Below, in pieces: positions 12,283 through 20,625 of a stretch of DNA of 30,356 nt (position 1 is the stretch's first letter; every line of letters begins with the position of its first letter). The notes under the pieces were generated by a model. The model saw nothing but the letters and a program-made list of their open reading frames with translations, was not told the origin of the DNA and ran no database searches. The stretch is from JAWLFI01 sp964627995 (lineage in GTDB: Bacteria; Bacteroidota; Bacteroidia; Chitinophagales; Saprospiraceae). The position numbers were made by a program, and so were the translations under genes. The stretch is from positions 1 through 30,356 of the forward strand of contig CAZVLN010000025.1 of the NCBI GenBank assembly GCA_964627995.1, in the 5' to 3' direction.

Positions 12283-13782
12283 TTGACAACATTCAAACAG
12301 TTAGGTCTATCTGGGCCTATCCTTAAAGCGGTCGCCGAACTCGGTTTTGAATCCGCTACCGAAATTCAAGAACAAAGCATTCCCGCCTTACTTGCCCACC
12401 CTCGCAATTTTATCGGACTTGCTCAAACAGGAACTGGAAAAACGGCAGCCTTTGGCTTGCCCCTCATTGAGCACTTAGATGCTAATTTACCTCAAACGCA
12501 AGCGCTTATACTTGCTCCCACTCGGGAACTGGGAAAACAAATAGCAGATCAGCTACAGGCTTTTAGTAAGTATACTAAAGGACTCCGCGTCCTGCCCGTT
12601 TATGGAGGCGCACCTATTGGAAAACAAATTCAGGCGCTGAAGAAACCGATCCACATTATTATAGCGACACCGGGCCGGTTATTGGACCTTATCAAAAGAA
12701 GAGCGGTCCATCTCGATCAAATCGAATGGGTCGTGCTGGACGAAGCTGACGAAATGCTTAACATGGGATTCAAGGAGGATCTCGACAAAATTTTGAGCTT
12801 TACGCCCGCTGAAAAACATACCTGGTTATTTTCTGCCACCATGGCCAAAGACATCCGTCAAATCGTGAAGAAATATATGCACGATCCGTTAGAAGTGCAG
12901 GTAAATGCAGACCAGGAAGGAAATGAAAATATAGAACACCGTTACATTATTGTCGATCGTAGAGATAAAACGGAAGCCCTGACACGGTTTCTGGACGCAA
13001 ATGCAGATATGCGATCGCTTGTTTTTTGCAGAACGCGAAGAGATACTCAGCAGTTAGCCGAAGAACTCTCAGAACGTGGACATGCAGCCGCAGCAATTCA
13101 TGGAGACTTATCTCAAAACCAACGTGATAGAGTCATGAGTAGTTTCCGTAAAAAAGCTGTAAATACATTGGTAGCCACAGATGTTGCTGCCCGTGGAATT
13201 GACGTAGATGATATCAGCCACGTGTTCCATCACAGTTTATCTGATGAGTCTGCATATTACACGCACCGAAGTGGTCGAACAGCCCGAGCCGGCAAAGAAG
13301 GAGTATCTATTGCCTTAGTAGGCCAACGAGAAAAGAATCGCTTATTGCAATTAGAGCGCACACTAAGCATAAATTTCACCCCGCTAAATATTCCTGGAGC
13401 TGACCATGTTATCAAATCCCGGATTACGCAGTGGGCACAAGATGCCTTGACAGCCAAGCCAAAGCAAACAGTGCCTGAAGAGTGGTTAGATTATGTCAAC
13501 ACCCTATTCGCAGGGCTTACAAAGGAAGAACTTATTGCTAAGCTGCTAGCGCTTGAAATGGCTCAAATTCAAGATCGGAAAAATAATAGAGACCTCAATG
13601 CGGATTTCCAAGCCGGCGGAGGCGGAGGTGGCAGAGGTAGTAGAGGCCGTGGCAGAGGTAAAGGATCGTCCAAACGAAAAAAATATGGCCGTTCTGGTCG
13701 TAAAAATCATGGCGGGAAATCCTCGCATTATTCAAAAAAATCACACCGGAAAGGGGGACGCAACAAGTCAAATAAGGGCTAA
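12283..13782 (+). CDS. DEAD-box ATP-dependent RNA helicase with RGG/Lys-rich tail
   Basis: 499 residues from the TTG at 12283 (MTTFKQLGLSG...). The open frame extends to a TTG at 12217, but that crosses the promoter and adds 22 unrelated residues. All motifs are present: Q motif FESATEIQE, motif I AQTGTGKT (47-54), Ia PTRELGKQ, TPGR, II DEAD (153-156), III SAT (184-186), IV VFCRT, V ARGID and VI HRSGRTARAG. After the helicase core comes a C-terminal extension ending in a Gly/Arg/Lys-rich tail (GRGSRGRGRGKG and following), which should bind RNA non-specifically. It resembles CsdA/RhlE-type helicases that remodel rRNA and mRNA, often cold-induced. Monocistronic, followed by a convergent channel gene. 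Confidence 0.95.
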   Translation: MTTFKQLGLSGPILKAVAELGFESATEIQEQSIPALLAHPRNFIGLAQTGTGKTAAFGLPLIEHLDANLPQTQALILAPTRELGKQIADQLQAFSKYTKGLRVLPVYGGAPIGKQIQALKKPIHIIIATPGRLLDLIKRRAVHLDQIEWVVLDEADEMLNMGFKEDLDKILSFTPAEKHTWLFSATMAKDIRQIVKKYMHDPLEVQVNADQEGNENIEHRYIIVDRRDKTEALTRFLDANADMRSLVFCRTRRDTQQLAEELSERGHAAAAIHGDLSQNQRDRVMSSFRKKAVNTLVATDVAARGIDVDDISHVFHHSLSDESAYYTHRSGRTARAGKEGVSIALVGQREKNRLLQLERTLSINFTPLNIPGADHVIKSRITQWAQDALTAKPKQTVPEEWLDYVNTLFAGLTKEELIAKLLALEMAQIQDRKNNRDLNADFQAGGGGGGRGSRGRGRGKGSSKRKKYGRSGRKNHGGKSSHYSKKSHRKGGRNKSNKG

Positions 13783-13853
13783 TCCAGGCACTATAAATCT
13801 TGAATCAAATAAGTCCAGTTTAGATACCAAACCGGTAGCATAAACTATTTGAG

Positions 13854-13873
13854 CTTAAACCGATGGTTTAAAG
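13854..13873 (+). terminator. Hairpin between convergent genes, helicase side
   Basis: TTAAACC (13855-13861) pairs with GGTTTAA (13865-13871) around a GAT loop. It is a short AT-rich hairpin about 70 bp after the helicase stop, without a clear T-run, so a modest terminator candidate. Confidence 0.35.
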
Positions 13874-13884
13874 TGTCAAATCAG

Positions 13885-13918
13885 TAAAAAATTGTAAGAC
13901 TCAGTTCCTCGAATTGAG
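13885..13918 (-). terminator. Intrinsic terminator of the MscS-type channel gene
   Basis: CTCAGTTC (13900-13907) pairs with GAATTGAG (13911-13918) around a CTC loop with one G-T wobble. On the minus strand the hairpin begins 1 bp after the stop and is followed by TCTTACAATTTTTT, a good T-tract. Confidence 0.6.
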
Positions 13919-13919
13919 C

Positions 13920-15251
13920 TTACTCTTTTCGATCCGGTATGGACTGCACCCAAAGATCTCGCTGGGGGAAAGGAATAGTAACCTCATTTTCACGGAACAG
14001 CCTATCGACCTCAAAGCGCAAATCGCTTTTTATGCGTTCGATAAACATAAAATTTCTCGACCAAAAATGTAAGGTAAAATCCAGAGAGGATTCGCCAAAA
14101 TCAGCAAAATTTACGGTAGGAGAAGGCTGGTCTAGTACAAATGCATTATCCTTCGCAACCGATATTAAGATGTCGCGCACTTTTTCTGTGTCAGATCCAT
14201 AAGCTACCCCTACGTCCAATTGAAAGCGTGCCTTATCATCATAGTGGCTCCAGTTGGTTACCTCATCGACAATAAACTTCGAATTGGGCACCAATATAAT
14301 GACATTATCTCGTGTCTCAACCTGAGAGGTTCGCAATCCAATTTTACGAACGATTCCGATCGTCCCGTGCAGGTCAACCACATTACCCACCTCGATAGAT
14401 CGCTCGAAAAGTAGAATTATTCCCGAGGTCAAGTCATTAAAAGTTTGCTGTAATCCAAGCCCCACTCCCACTAATAAAGCGGCAGCACTACCCCAAATGA
14501 GGGCAAAACGAACACCTAGGCTTTCAATGGCCACAAAGAAAGCCAACACAAAAATGATGTAGGTAATCAATTGGTTGATGGCATATTGCGTACCCACATC
14601 TACTGATCGGTTTTTATAATAAGGTACTAATAAGATTCTCGTTAACACCCAGGAAAAGAGCCGAGCGAAAATGAAAATTAACACCAGGAACAAGATATCC
14701 GTCAAAAAGAACTGAAAATTGCCCTCTGAAAAACTGAATAGCTGAATGTCCCAATTAAAATTTCTTAAAATAAAAATGAGAACTAGAATGTAGACCGCAG
14801 TTTGGATGGTTCGATTCGGTTTGGCTTTCGATCCGTGGGTTACATTCTCTAAGGTCTTTATACTTTGGTCCCTATTGAAAGCCATTTCAAAAACCTCAGA
14901 AAGAATATTATCCAAAACTCGAGCTAGAACTATAAAAAGACTGAGTTTGAGTAAGGTTGTGATTTTCAATTCTGTTCGAGCGCCCGGGATTAGGTCGTAA
15001 TCCAGACTCAGACTCCACATGGCTCCAAAGAGCCCCAGGATGATAAAAAGCGAAGTCAATAAAAGCCGAATTTTACGGCGCATATTTGACTTAATCTCCT
15101 GATAGTAAAATAAAAGAGGTAGCAGATACCCAAACGTCAGCTGACGTAGAGAAAAAAGCCCCAACAAAACTAAAAATAAGGCAATTACGCCGCGTAGAGT
15201 GATTGTGACAGACGTCCACTCCACAATGATAAAGTCCAAAAATTCCTCCAT
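13920..15251 (-). CDS. MscS-family mechanosensitive ion channel
   Basis: 443 residues. Several N-terminal TM helices (about 18-36, 62-82, 96-114, 150-164, 182-204, 228-246) precede the conserved MscS core. The pore helix reads LIWGSAAALLVGVGLGLQQT (about 251-270), rich in small residues, followed by FNDLTSGIILLFERSIEVGN and the beta domain VVDLHGTIGIVRKIGLRTSQ up to VPNSKF (about 291-325). The C-terminal alpha/beta vestibule follows. It is an inner-membrane heptameric channel opening on membrane tension, a second osmotic safety valve beside mscL. It is larger than E. coli MscS (286 aa) owing to the extra N-terminal helices. It lies 82 bp downstream of the DUF3592-like gene on the same strand. 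Confidence 0.93.
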   Translation of the reverse strand: MEEFLDFIIVEWTSVTITLRGVIALFLVLLGLFSLRQLTFGYLLPLLFYYQEIKSNMRRKIRLLLTSLFIILGLFGAMWSLSLDYDLIPGARTELKITTLLKLSLFIVLARVLDNILSEVFEMAFNRDQSIKTLENVTHGSKAKPNRTIQTAVYILVLIFILRNFNWDIQLFSFSEGNFQFFLTDILFLVLIFIFARLFSWVLTRILLVPYYKNRSVDVGTQYAINQLITYIIFVLAFFVAIESLGVRFALIWGSAAALLVGVGLGLQQTFNDLTSGIILLFERSIEVGNVVDLHGTIGIVRKIGLRTSQVETRDNVIILVPNSKFIVDEVTNWSHYDDKARFQLDVGVAYGSDTEKVRDILISVAKDNAFVLDQPSPTVNFADFGESSLDFTLHFWSRNFMFIERIKSDLRFEVDRLFRENEVTIPFPQRDLWVQSIPDRKE

Positions 15252-15333
15252 GATTCGATTTAATGCAGCCTTAATATAGGCAGAATTTTAGATATAAAGA
15301 ATCAAAACCTCATCCGATGACGGTAGGGTCGGC

Positions 15334-15852
15334 TTATTTCAGCACTCGATTATTAGATGGCTGGCCTTGAGAAAAAACTATACGCACTGAGTCTCCGATC
15401 CGGTGCGTAGGGTCCGACTGATTTTCAACGCCCATATAACGCTCACCTTCCACTTCGAAAGTATAGTAAATTTTTCGTTGCTTCCGGTAACCTTCGGGAT
15501 CTACTCGATAAATTCGAGCATGGGTACCTTTTGCATCCAACATGAGCCGGGGTTCGCTATTCAATTGTTGATATATAAATCCCATATAAAGACAGAAAAG
15601 CAAAAGAATCACCCCGTTAGCTATCATGAACCAGCGCGTCCGGTATACGGTCCTAATCTTTTCTTTTATGGGATAAGTGCGACTAAACAAAAAAAAAGCA
15701 AACGCAAAGGATATGAAAAATGAAAAATAAATAGCCTGTTCAAAACCGGATAACGCCCATTCAGAAGAAAACAAGAGAATCCCAATTCCCCCACAACACG
15801 CAAATCCAGCAAAACTGAGATTTGACCACCGTAAAACTGCCGTTCGTACCAT
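15334..15852 (-). CDS. DUF3592-like membrane protein
   Basis: 172 residues. Three hydrophobic segments (about 13-30, 38-56, 75-95) are followed by a soluble domain with KIYYTFEVEGERYMG, then RIGDSVRIVFSQGQPSNNRV. This strand-rich end, with a Y-x-F-x-V-x-G-x-x-Y pattern and a GD-x-V-x-V-x-Y/F turn near the C-terminus, is that of DUF3592-type proteins. Function is unknown. It is upstream of the MscS channel gene on the same strand with an 82-bp gap, so they may be co-transcribed, and divergent from the hydroxy-acid oxidase gene. Confidence 0.7.
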   Translation of the reverse strand: MVRTAVLRWSNLSFAGFACCGGIGILLFSSEWALSGFEQAIYFSFFISFAFAFFLFSRTYPIKEKIRTVYRTRWFMIANGVILLLFCLYMGFIYQQLNSEPRLMLDAKGTHARIYRVDPEGYRKQRKIYYTFEVEGERYMGVENQSDPTHRIGDSVRIVFSQGQPSNNRVLK

Positions 15853-15976
15853 TATTTGTCTTTATATACATAGATACAGCAAATATTTGATATTTTTGAA
15901 CGGATTGTTCGCCCTGCAACATACTGGGCACTGTAGATTGATTTAGGTAAAAATTTCCATTAAATCAGTTATAAAA
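15853..15976. promoter_or_regulatory. Divergent promoter region
   Basis: 124 bp between divergent genes. It contains a perfect palindrome CAAATATTTG at 15880-15889 and a + strand -7-like box TATTTTTG at 15891-15898, 78 bp before the oxidase ATG. No well-spaced -33 element is visible. The palindrome could be a regulator site shared by both genes. Confidence 0.35.
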
Positions 15977-17251
15977 ATGAGCTCGATATCTAGAACTGAA
16001 CAAAAACGCATCTACATCAAAGGGATCTCCGGGGCAAAACCTCCGATTCCCATGTCCTATGAAGGGATGCGAAAAGCTGCTAAAGAAAAACTCAGTCCCG
16101 AAGCTTATACCTATGTCGCAGGCGGAGCCGGCCGCGAAGAAACCAAGTTCTCAAATCGTCGAGCCTTCATGGAATGGGAAATCGAACCCACTATGTTACC
16201 CGGGGAGAAAAATGTAGACCTCTCCACTGAGTTTTTAGGGAAAGTACATAAATCACCTTTTTTCCTTGCACCCATCGGTGTGCTTGATATGGCATATCCC
16301 AAAGGAGATCTGGCAGCAGCGCGCGCTGCTGCTGCGGAAGGCGTTCCCAATTTGTTTTCCAATCAAGCTAGCGAATCCATGGAGGCCTGTGCTAAAGAGA
16401 TGGGGCAGGCTGAGCGGTATTTTCAATTGTATTATAGTAAATCTCAAGATTTAGTACAGAGTCTAGTGCAACGCGCAGAAAATTGCGGCTGTTCGGCCAT
16501 TGTAGTAACACTGGACACCACTCGTCTGGGATGGCGTCGGCGCGACTTAGATTTGGGCTTCCTTCCTTTTTTAAGAGGGCAAGGTATCGCTCAATATACA
16601 TCCGACCCTGTATTTCAAAACCTACTGGATGAGAGGTCCAGTGAAAAGCAAGCCTCCGAATTAAAGCCTTCTGTAACGCTAACTACCTTGAAAACGCTAT
16701 GGCGACAGAAAAAACACTATCCCGGAGGATGGAAAAAGTGGATATCTTCTCGTCCTACTCTAGCCGTTCAAACCTTTATTGATATATTTTCACGTTCGAA
16801 CCTGTCCTGGGACGATATCCTGCGTTTACGGGAATACACGGACTTACCTATTATTTTAAAAGGTATTCAATCAGAAGCAGATGCGCAAAAGGCCATCGAT
16901 TTGGGAGTAGATGGCCTATATATTTCAAATCACGGGGGTCGGCAAGTTGATGGTGCTCAGGCTTCGCTTCAGTCTTTAATAGCTATTCGCAAATTAGTCG
17001 GAAACGATTATCCACTTTTTTTTGATAGTGGTATTCGATCCGGCGCCGATGCGATGAAAGCACTCTGCCTCGGAGCTACAGCGGTTGGTATTGGTCGACC
17101 TTATGTAATGGCCCTCGCTCTGGCTGGAGAAAAGGGAATACGACATCTTTTGCGATACTATCAAGCCGAGTTGGAACAGAATATGTTTCTTTCGGGATGC
17201 ATGTCAATTTCAGCTTTAGGAGCTGAACGACTTAAACATCGAAGCCATTAA
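15977..17251 (+). CDS. FMN-dependent alpha-hydroxy-acid oxidizing enzyme (LldD / lactate oxidase family)
   Basis: 424 residues folding as the FMN_dh TIM barrel. Family landmarks: AYTYVAGGAGREET (about 43-56), the FMN site around FFLAPIGVLDMAYP, LFSNQASESMEA, LGWRRRDLDLGF (about 184-195), catalytic Lys295 in IILKGI, active-site His319 with Arg322 in SNHGGRQ, and DSGIRSGADAMKAL with GIGRPY for phosphate binding. These enzymes oxidise L-2-hydroxy acids such as lactate or glycolate to 2-keto acids. The GWR-x-RDL stretch and the longer insert at 196-265 recall lactate 2-monooxygenase-like members, but the electron acceptor (O2, quinone) cannot be decided. It is soluble or peripheral and monocistronic, ending 1 bp from a convergent gene. 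Confidence 0.92.
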   Translation: MSSISRTEQKRIYIKGISGAKPPIPMSYEGMRKAAKEKLSPEAYTYVAGGAGREETKFSNRRAFMEWEIEPTMLPGEKNVDLSTEFLGKVHKSPFFLAPIGVLDMAYPKGDLAAARAAAAEGVPNLFSNQASESMEACAKEMGQAERYFQLYYSKSQDLVQSLVQRAENCGCSAIVVTLDTTRLGWRRRDLDLGFLPFLRGQGIAQYTSDPVFQNLLDERSSEKQASELKPSVTLTTLKTLWRQKKHYPGGWKKWISSRPTLAVQTFIDIFSRSNLSWDDILRLREYTDLPIILKGIQSEADAQKAIDLGVDGLYISNHGGRQVDGAQASLQSLIAIRKLVGNDYPLFFDSGIRSGADAMKALCLGATAVGIGRPYVMALALAGEKGIRHLLRYYQAELEQNMFLSGCMSISALGAERLKHRSH

Positions 17252-17252
17252 A

Positions 17253-18326
17253 CTACTCTATATTTTGCCCTTTATAGCGAGACGCTCGAAGAATATCCTG
17301 CGCCTCCGTTATTGTCAAGAGATCTGATAATGTGCTTTCGGTATGCTCTACATATTGATCAATAAGTTGATACCCCAAAAAATCAGCTGTTCTTCCAGGA
17401 GATTCCGGAGGCATGCCCATCGTTGAGGGTGCCGGTGAGACCATGGAGTTGATCAGCCGCATTTTGCGCTCATACAATAACTCCTTATCTAGTATGTGCG
17501 CCCACATAGCTAACTCATTTTCTCGGCACCACTCCACTTGCTCCGCCGTATATTCAAACAGTATACTATCGGGCATACTGGGAACGAGCTTTTTGATCAA
17601 ATATAAAGTTCGACCTCGGTCTACCATATAATCCAGTAATCGTGTGTCCTTTATCCCGTCTGTTTTATCAGCGATAAGCACCTCGAGAGATTTTCGAATC
17701 ATATGCTCCGGTGTGAAGGTGCGAATAAGATATTCAGAAAAAGTGGTTTTATTGGGAGCAATGAGACTATAGGGAAATGAGGAGCCCAAAAACATATCTA
17801 AACTCAAGCCTAAGGCATCCTTACCATCTTCCGTCTCAAATAAAAAAGTCCCTACCGCAAATTCAGTGAAGCAAAAATATACATCGGGTACTGTAAATTC
17901 AGGAAAGTAGTACTGATAATATCTGAAGGCGTCCCGGAAATTGGATTTTACATCCCGCATGTCAGCAAATTGGTCGTAAATCGAGTCTCTAAGAGCTTGA
18001 ATCGCGGTAGCATTAGCAATTTCTACGAGTTTTTTATGTGTCAGACTATCCTCTTTTTGAGGAAATCCAAGTATGCGGTGGACATATAAATCTGTGAACA
18101 CCGGGTGTTTTGACTGAATATTTCGAAAATCCTCAACATTTTTTGATGACTCTAGATCAAAAAGTAAACTATCAAAACGAATAAAAGCCAGGTCCACCTC
18201 AATGGAGGACACGTCCGGCGAGCTGTCCTCCTTACCGCAGCCCATAACTGCCACCAAACCAAAACCTAAAAGCATCCACGCACACCATAAAGTTGGCATT
18301 TGATATAATTTACACTGTTTATACAT
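17253..18326 (-). CDS. gldB: GldB-like gliding motility lipoprotein
   Basis: 357 residues from the ATG at 18326; an internal ATG (codon 10, 18299) would still leave the signal. The signal peptide ends in a lipobox VMGC with Cys30, so it is a membrane-anchored lipoprotein. Features matching GldB: IEVDLAFIRFDSLLF after the anchor, HPVFTDLYV, YQYYFPEFTVPDVYF, LGLSLDMFLGSSFPY, and the end PPESPGRTADFLGYQLIDQYV, which parallels the PEAPGR-x-x-x-W-x-G-x-x-I-V ending of GldB. GldB is required for gliding and T9SS function in Flavobacterium. The usual neighbours gldC and nadE are absent. The gene is tail-to-tail with the oxidase, with a 1-bp gap and no terminator between. The family call is good; a role in gliding here is inferred. 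Confidence 0.78.
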   Translation of the reverse strand: MYKQCKLYQMPTLWCAWMLLGFGLVAVMGCGKEDSSPDVSSIEVDLAFIRFDSLLFDLESSKNVEDFRNIQSKHPVFTDLYVHRILGFPQKEDSLTHKKLVEIANATAIQALRDSIYDQFADMRDVKSNFRDAFRYYQYYFPEFTVPDVYFCFTEFAVGTFLFETEDGKDALGLSLDMFLGSSFPYSLIAPNKTTFSEYLIRTFTPEHMIRKSLEVLIADKTDGIKDTRLLDYMVDRGRTLYLIKKLVPSMPDSILFEYTAEQVEWCRENELAMWAHILDKELLYERKMRLINSMVSPAPSTMGMPPESPGRTADFLGYQLIDQYVEHTESTLSDLLTITEAQDILRASRYKGQNIE

Positions 18327-18447
18327 AAGCTCGTCGATTAGTTTGCTAATTTCAACCTCGTAAATTGGCTAAAAATTCCTTACATTTAAGATGAATGCCT
18401 AGATTGAATAAAAAGGCATCATATAAAGGATTAGAACTCACAAAACT

Positions 18448-19173
18448 ATGAAACACTCACTTTTTATTGTCATGATTAGCGTTATTTTCACAAGTGCAGC
18501 CGCCATTGCACAGGATGGTTTTAAAAATATACGCTTTGGACCTGAGGTCTCACCTCAATTGTCGTGGTTGTCTACCAACGATAATCAAATCAACAGCGAA
18601 AGCTATAATTTCGGCCTGAAACTTGGGCTAATGGGTGAATATTACTTCACTGAAAATTACGCTATCACAGGTGGCTTAGGCCTAGCCTTTAATACCGGTG
18701 GAGTCCTAAAACACGATATTGGCGGTGACTTGTTAGGCCGATCCGAACTTTCTCTCCCCACCCTAAATAATTTGGATGACGGAGCAGAGATCGATTATAA
18801 TATGCAATTTGTTGAAATTCCCGTTGGGTTGAAGATGAAAACCCGAAAGTTTGGATACATCAGTTACTATGCGCATTTACCAATTTTCACTTTGGGCATT
18901 CTTACTCGATCTCGCGCAGACATCATGGCATCTAATGTCTCTTCGACCAATGAAAATATTTCAAAAGACACTAGATTTTTTAATATTTCATGGGGCTTTG
19001 GTGGGGGTATGGAATACAGTCTGAGTCCCGAAACTAGTTTTGTCTTTGGACTTTACTACCAGCAAAGTATAATAGACGTTACTCGAGATAAAGGAACGCA
19101 ACGTACGGGCGAAAGAGAAGACTCCAAAGGGACCTTCGGCATTGTAAGCTTACGAGTAGGTGTCCTATTTTAA
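18448..19173 (+). CDS. PorT-like outer-membrane beta-barrel protein
   Basis: 241 residues. The signal peptide spans residues 1-21 (ending AAIAQ). The mature part alternates aromatic and small residues in strand-like stretches (YNFGLKLGLMGEYYFTENYA, FVEIPVGLKMKTRKFGYISY, FVFGLYYQQS) and ends VSLRVGVLF with a terminal Phe, as expected for a barrel of about eight strands inserted by BAM. FVEIPVGLKM is typical of the PorT / outer-membrane beta-barrel family of Bacteroidota. PorT itself is a T9SS component; whether this member has that role is uncertain. It is followed by nadC after 18 bp, probably co-transcribed. Confidence 0.85.
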   Translation: MKHSLFIVMISVIFTSAAAIAQDGFKNIRFGPEVSPQLSWLSTNDNQINSESYNFGLKLGLMGEYYFTENYAITGGLGLAFNTGGVLKHDIGGDLLGRSELSLPTLNNLDDGAEIDYNMQFVEIPVGLKMKTRKFGYISYYAHLPIFTLGILTRSRADIMASNVSSTNENISKDTRFFNISWGFGGGMEYSLSPETSFVFGLYYQQSIIDVTRDKGTQRTGEREDSKGTFGIVSLRVGVLF

Positions 19174-19191
19174 TCATAGAGATAGAAATTT

Positions 19192-20058
19192 ATGCCCATG
19201 ACTGATATTGATATAGATATAAACTTACTTGATACTTTTTTAGAACGTGGTCTGGCCGAAGATGAAGGTAGTGGCGACCATACTTCTCTGGCATGTATTG
19301 ATGCCGATAAAAGAAGTATTGCCGAATTACTCGTTAAAGATGTAGGCGTTCTGTCCGGCACATTTATCATAAAGCACTGCCTGGAAAAGCTAGACCCGGA
19401 GGCTTATTTTGAGTCTCTTATTCCGGATGGAACAGATATTGAACCTGGTCAGGTTGCCTGTCGATTGCGAGCCAATACAAGAACGCTACTATTAACAGAA
19501 CGTCTCCTGCTTAACACGATACAGCGAATGAGTGGCGTAGCGACCTTAACGAGTCGCTTTGTTGCAGAAGTGGAGGATCTGCCGGTAAAGATTTTAGATA
19601 CGCGAAAAACAACACCCCTACTCCGATTCTTAGATAAGTGTGCCGTACGACAGGGGGGCGGAGAAAATTATCGCGATGGCTTATACGATTGGATTATGAT
19701 TAAAGATAATCATATCGAAGCTTGTGGCAGCATAAAGGAGGCCGTGAGTCGTGTTGGAGCTTATTTAAAAACCCATGATTTGGATTTGGGCATCACCATC
19801 GAGGTTAGAAACCTGGTGGAGTTACATGAGGTCCTAGAACAAGGAGGTGTAGATCGCATAATGTTAGACAATTTTGAAATCCCCCTACTTAAAGAGGCCG
19901 TGAAGACCATCGACGGAAAATTTGAAACGGAAGCCTCCGGAGGAATTGTATTGCATAATGTACGTGAAGTGGCATTGGCTGGCGTCGATTATATTTCCAT
20001 TGGTGCACTTACACATTCTGCTGGGAGTTTGGATCTCAGTCTGGACTTTATAGATTAG
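19192..20058 (+). CDS. nadC: Nicotinate-nucleotide pyrophosphorylase (carboxylating), NadC
   Basis: 288 residues, the normal size. Landmarks: EDEGSGDHTS near the N-terminus, LLLTERLLLNTIQRMSGVAT (quinolinate and PRPP site helix), ILDTRKTTPLLRFLDKCAVR followed by GGGENYRDGLYDWIMIKDNH, then ITIEVRN, IMLDNF, TEASGGI and YISIGALTHS for phosphate binding. It converts quinolinate and PRPP to nicotinate mononucleotide, CO2 and pyrophosphate in de novo NAD synthesis. ATG at 19192 or 19198 (MTDIDIDINLLD). It lies 18 bp after the beta-barrel gene; nadA and nadB are not in the window. Confidence 0.97.
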   Translation: MPMTDIDIDINLLDTFLERGLAEDEGSGDHTSLACIDADKRSIAELLVKDVGVLSGTFIIKHCLEKLDPEAYFESLIPDGTDIEPGQVACRLRANTRTLLLTERLLLNTIQRMSGVATLTSRFVAEVEDLPVKILDTRKTTPLLRFLDKCAVRQGGGENYRDGLYDWIMIKDNHIEACGSIKEAVSRVGAYLKTHDLDLGITIEVRNLVELHEVLEQGGVDRIMLDNFEIPLLKEAVKTIDGKFETEASGGIVLHNVREVALAGVDYISIGALTHSAGSLDLSLDFID

Positions 20059-20064
20059 AGTTAG

Positions 20065-20086
20065 TGGCCTACAAGCATTAGGGCCA
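20065..20086 (+). terminator. Weak hairpin after nadC
   Basis: TGGCCT (20065-20070) pairs with AGGGCCA (20080-20086) with one bulged G and a 9-base loop, followed by TAAAATACTATT. It sits 6 bp after the nadC stop. It is a candidate only, as no T-run follows. Confidence 0.35.
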
Positions 20087-20424
20087 TAAAATACTATTCA
20101 CTGTATTACCAAAAGCAAAGTGCTACATTTCTGTTAGCGAGTTTTGTATCCCTTATCATTAAAGTATAATATTAGGCGTACAGATAGAAAGCTCGAAGTA
20201 AGCAAAAAGAGTACCCTAAGGGTATCTAACTACTAAGAACAGTAAAAATAATAACATAAAAGTGCAGGCCATCCAAAAGCGTACATCTCCAAATATTTTT
20301 GCCTGGTCTTTTTTCATGAGAAAGGTTTATGGTTCTATTATACATACAGGCAAAAAGAATGCCAACAGGATTTTTTATAATATGTCTTTACAAACCGAGA
20401 TACCCTTTACACCTGTGCCTGGCG

Positions 20425-20616
20425 GGATGCCCGGACTAGCGATGTGAAGCCGCCCTTGCCGGGGCTATCAGCCCGGCGAGGGGTCCGTAGTCCGCCGAAT
20501 GGCGGACAAGGACCGAGTAAAGCTCCGGAATCCGCCGGCTGGCGGATGGAGGAGAGGAACTGAACGAGTGGCGAAACGTAGCGACTCGGGGCATCGGCCC
20601 GAGTAGGCCCCAAAAA
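20425..20616 (-). repeat. GC-rich multi-hairpin intergenic element, copy 2 (reverse orientation)
   Basis: Read on the minus strand it starts TTTTTGGGGCCTACTC at 20616, like copy 1. Hairpins on the + strand: ACTCGGG (20584-20590) with CCCGAGT (20598-20604); ATCCGCC with GGCGGAT (20530-20547); GTCCGCC with GGCGGAC (20490-20507) inside an outer GGTCC / GGACC pair; and GCCGGG / CCCGGC (20458-20477). On the minus strand GGAGCTTTACTCGGTCC resembles the GTGCTTTCGGGGTTCC block of copy 1. It ends about 10 bp from the stop of the receptor-like gene and may also serve as its terminator. Confidence 0.55.
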
Positions 20617-20625
20617 TTCTTCTCC

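Larger units (their letters stand above)
20059..20625. other. Convergent intergenic region with GC-rich element
   Basis: It separates nadC (+) from the beta-barrel receptor-like gene (-). A small hairpin TGGCCT / AGGGCCA with a one-base bulge lies at 20065-20086, just after nadC, and TACCC-TAA-GGGTA at 20212-20224. From about 20090 to 20400 it is AT-rich without a credible gene. The GC-rich structured element occupies 20425-20616. Confidence 0.5.

Noticed and set aside
13553..13843. 96-codon + frame overlapping the helicase C-terminus
   Set aside because: It is an out-of-frame shadow of the RGG-rich tail with low-complexity composition.
20407..20613. 68-codon minus-strand frame upstream of the barrel gene end
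   Set aside because: It coincides with the GC-rich hairpin element and has no protein-like pattern.
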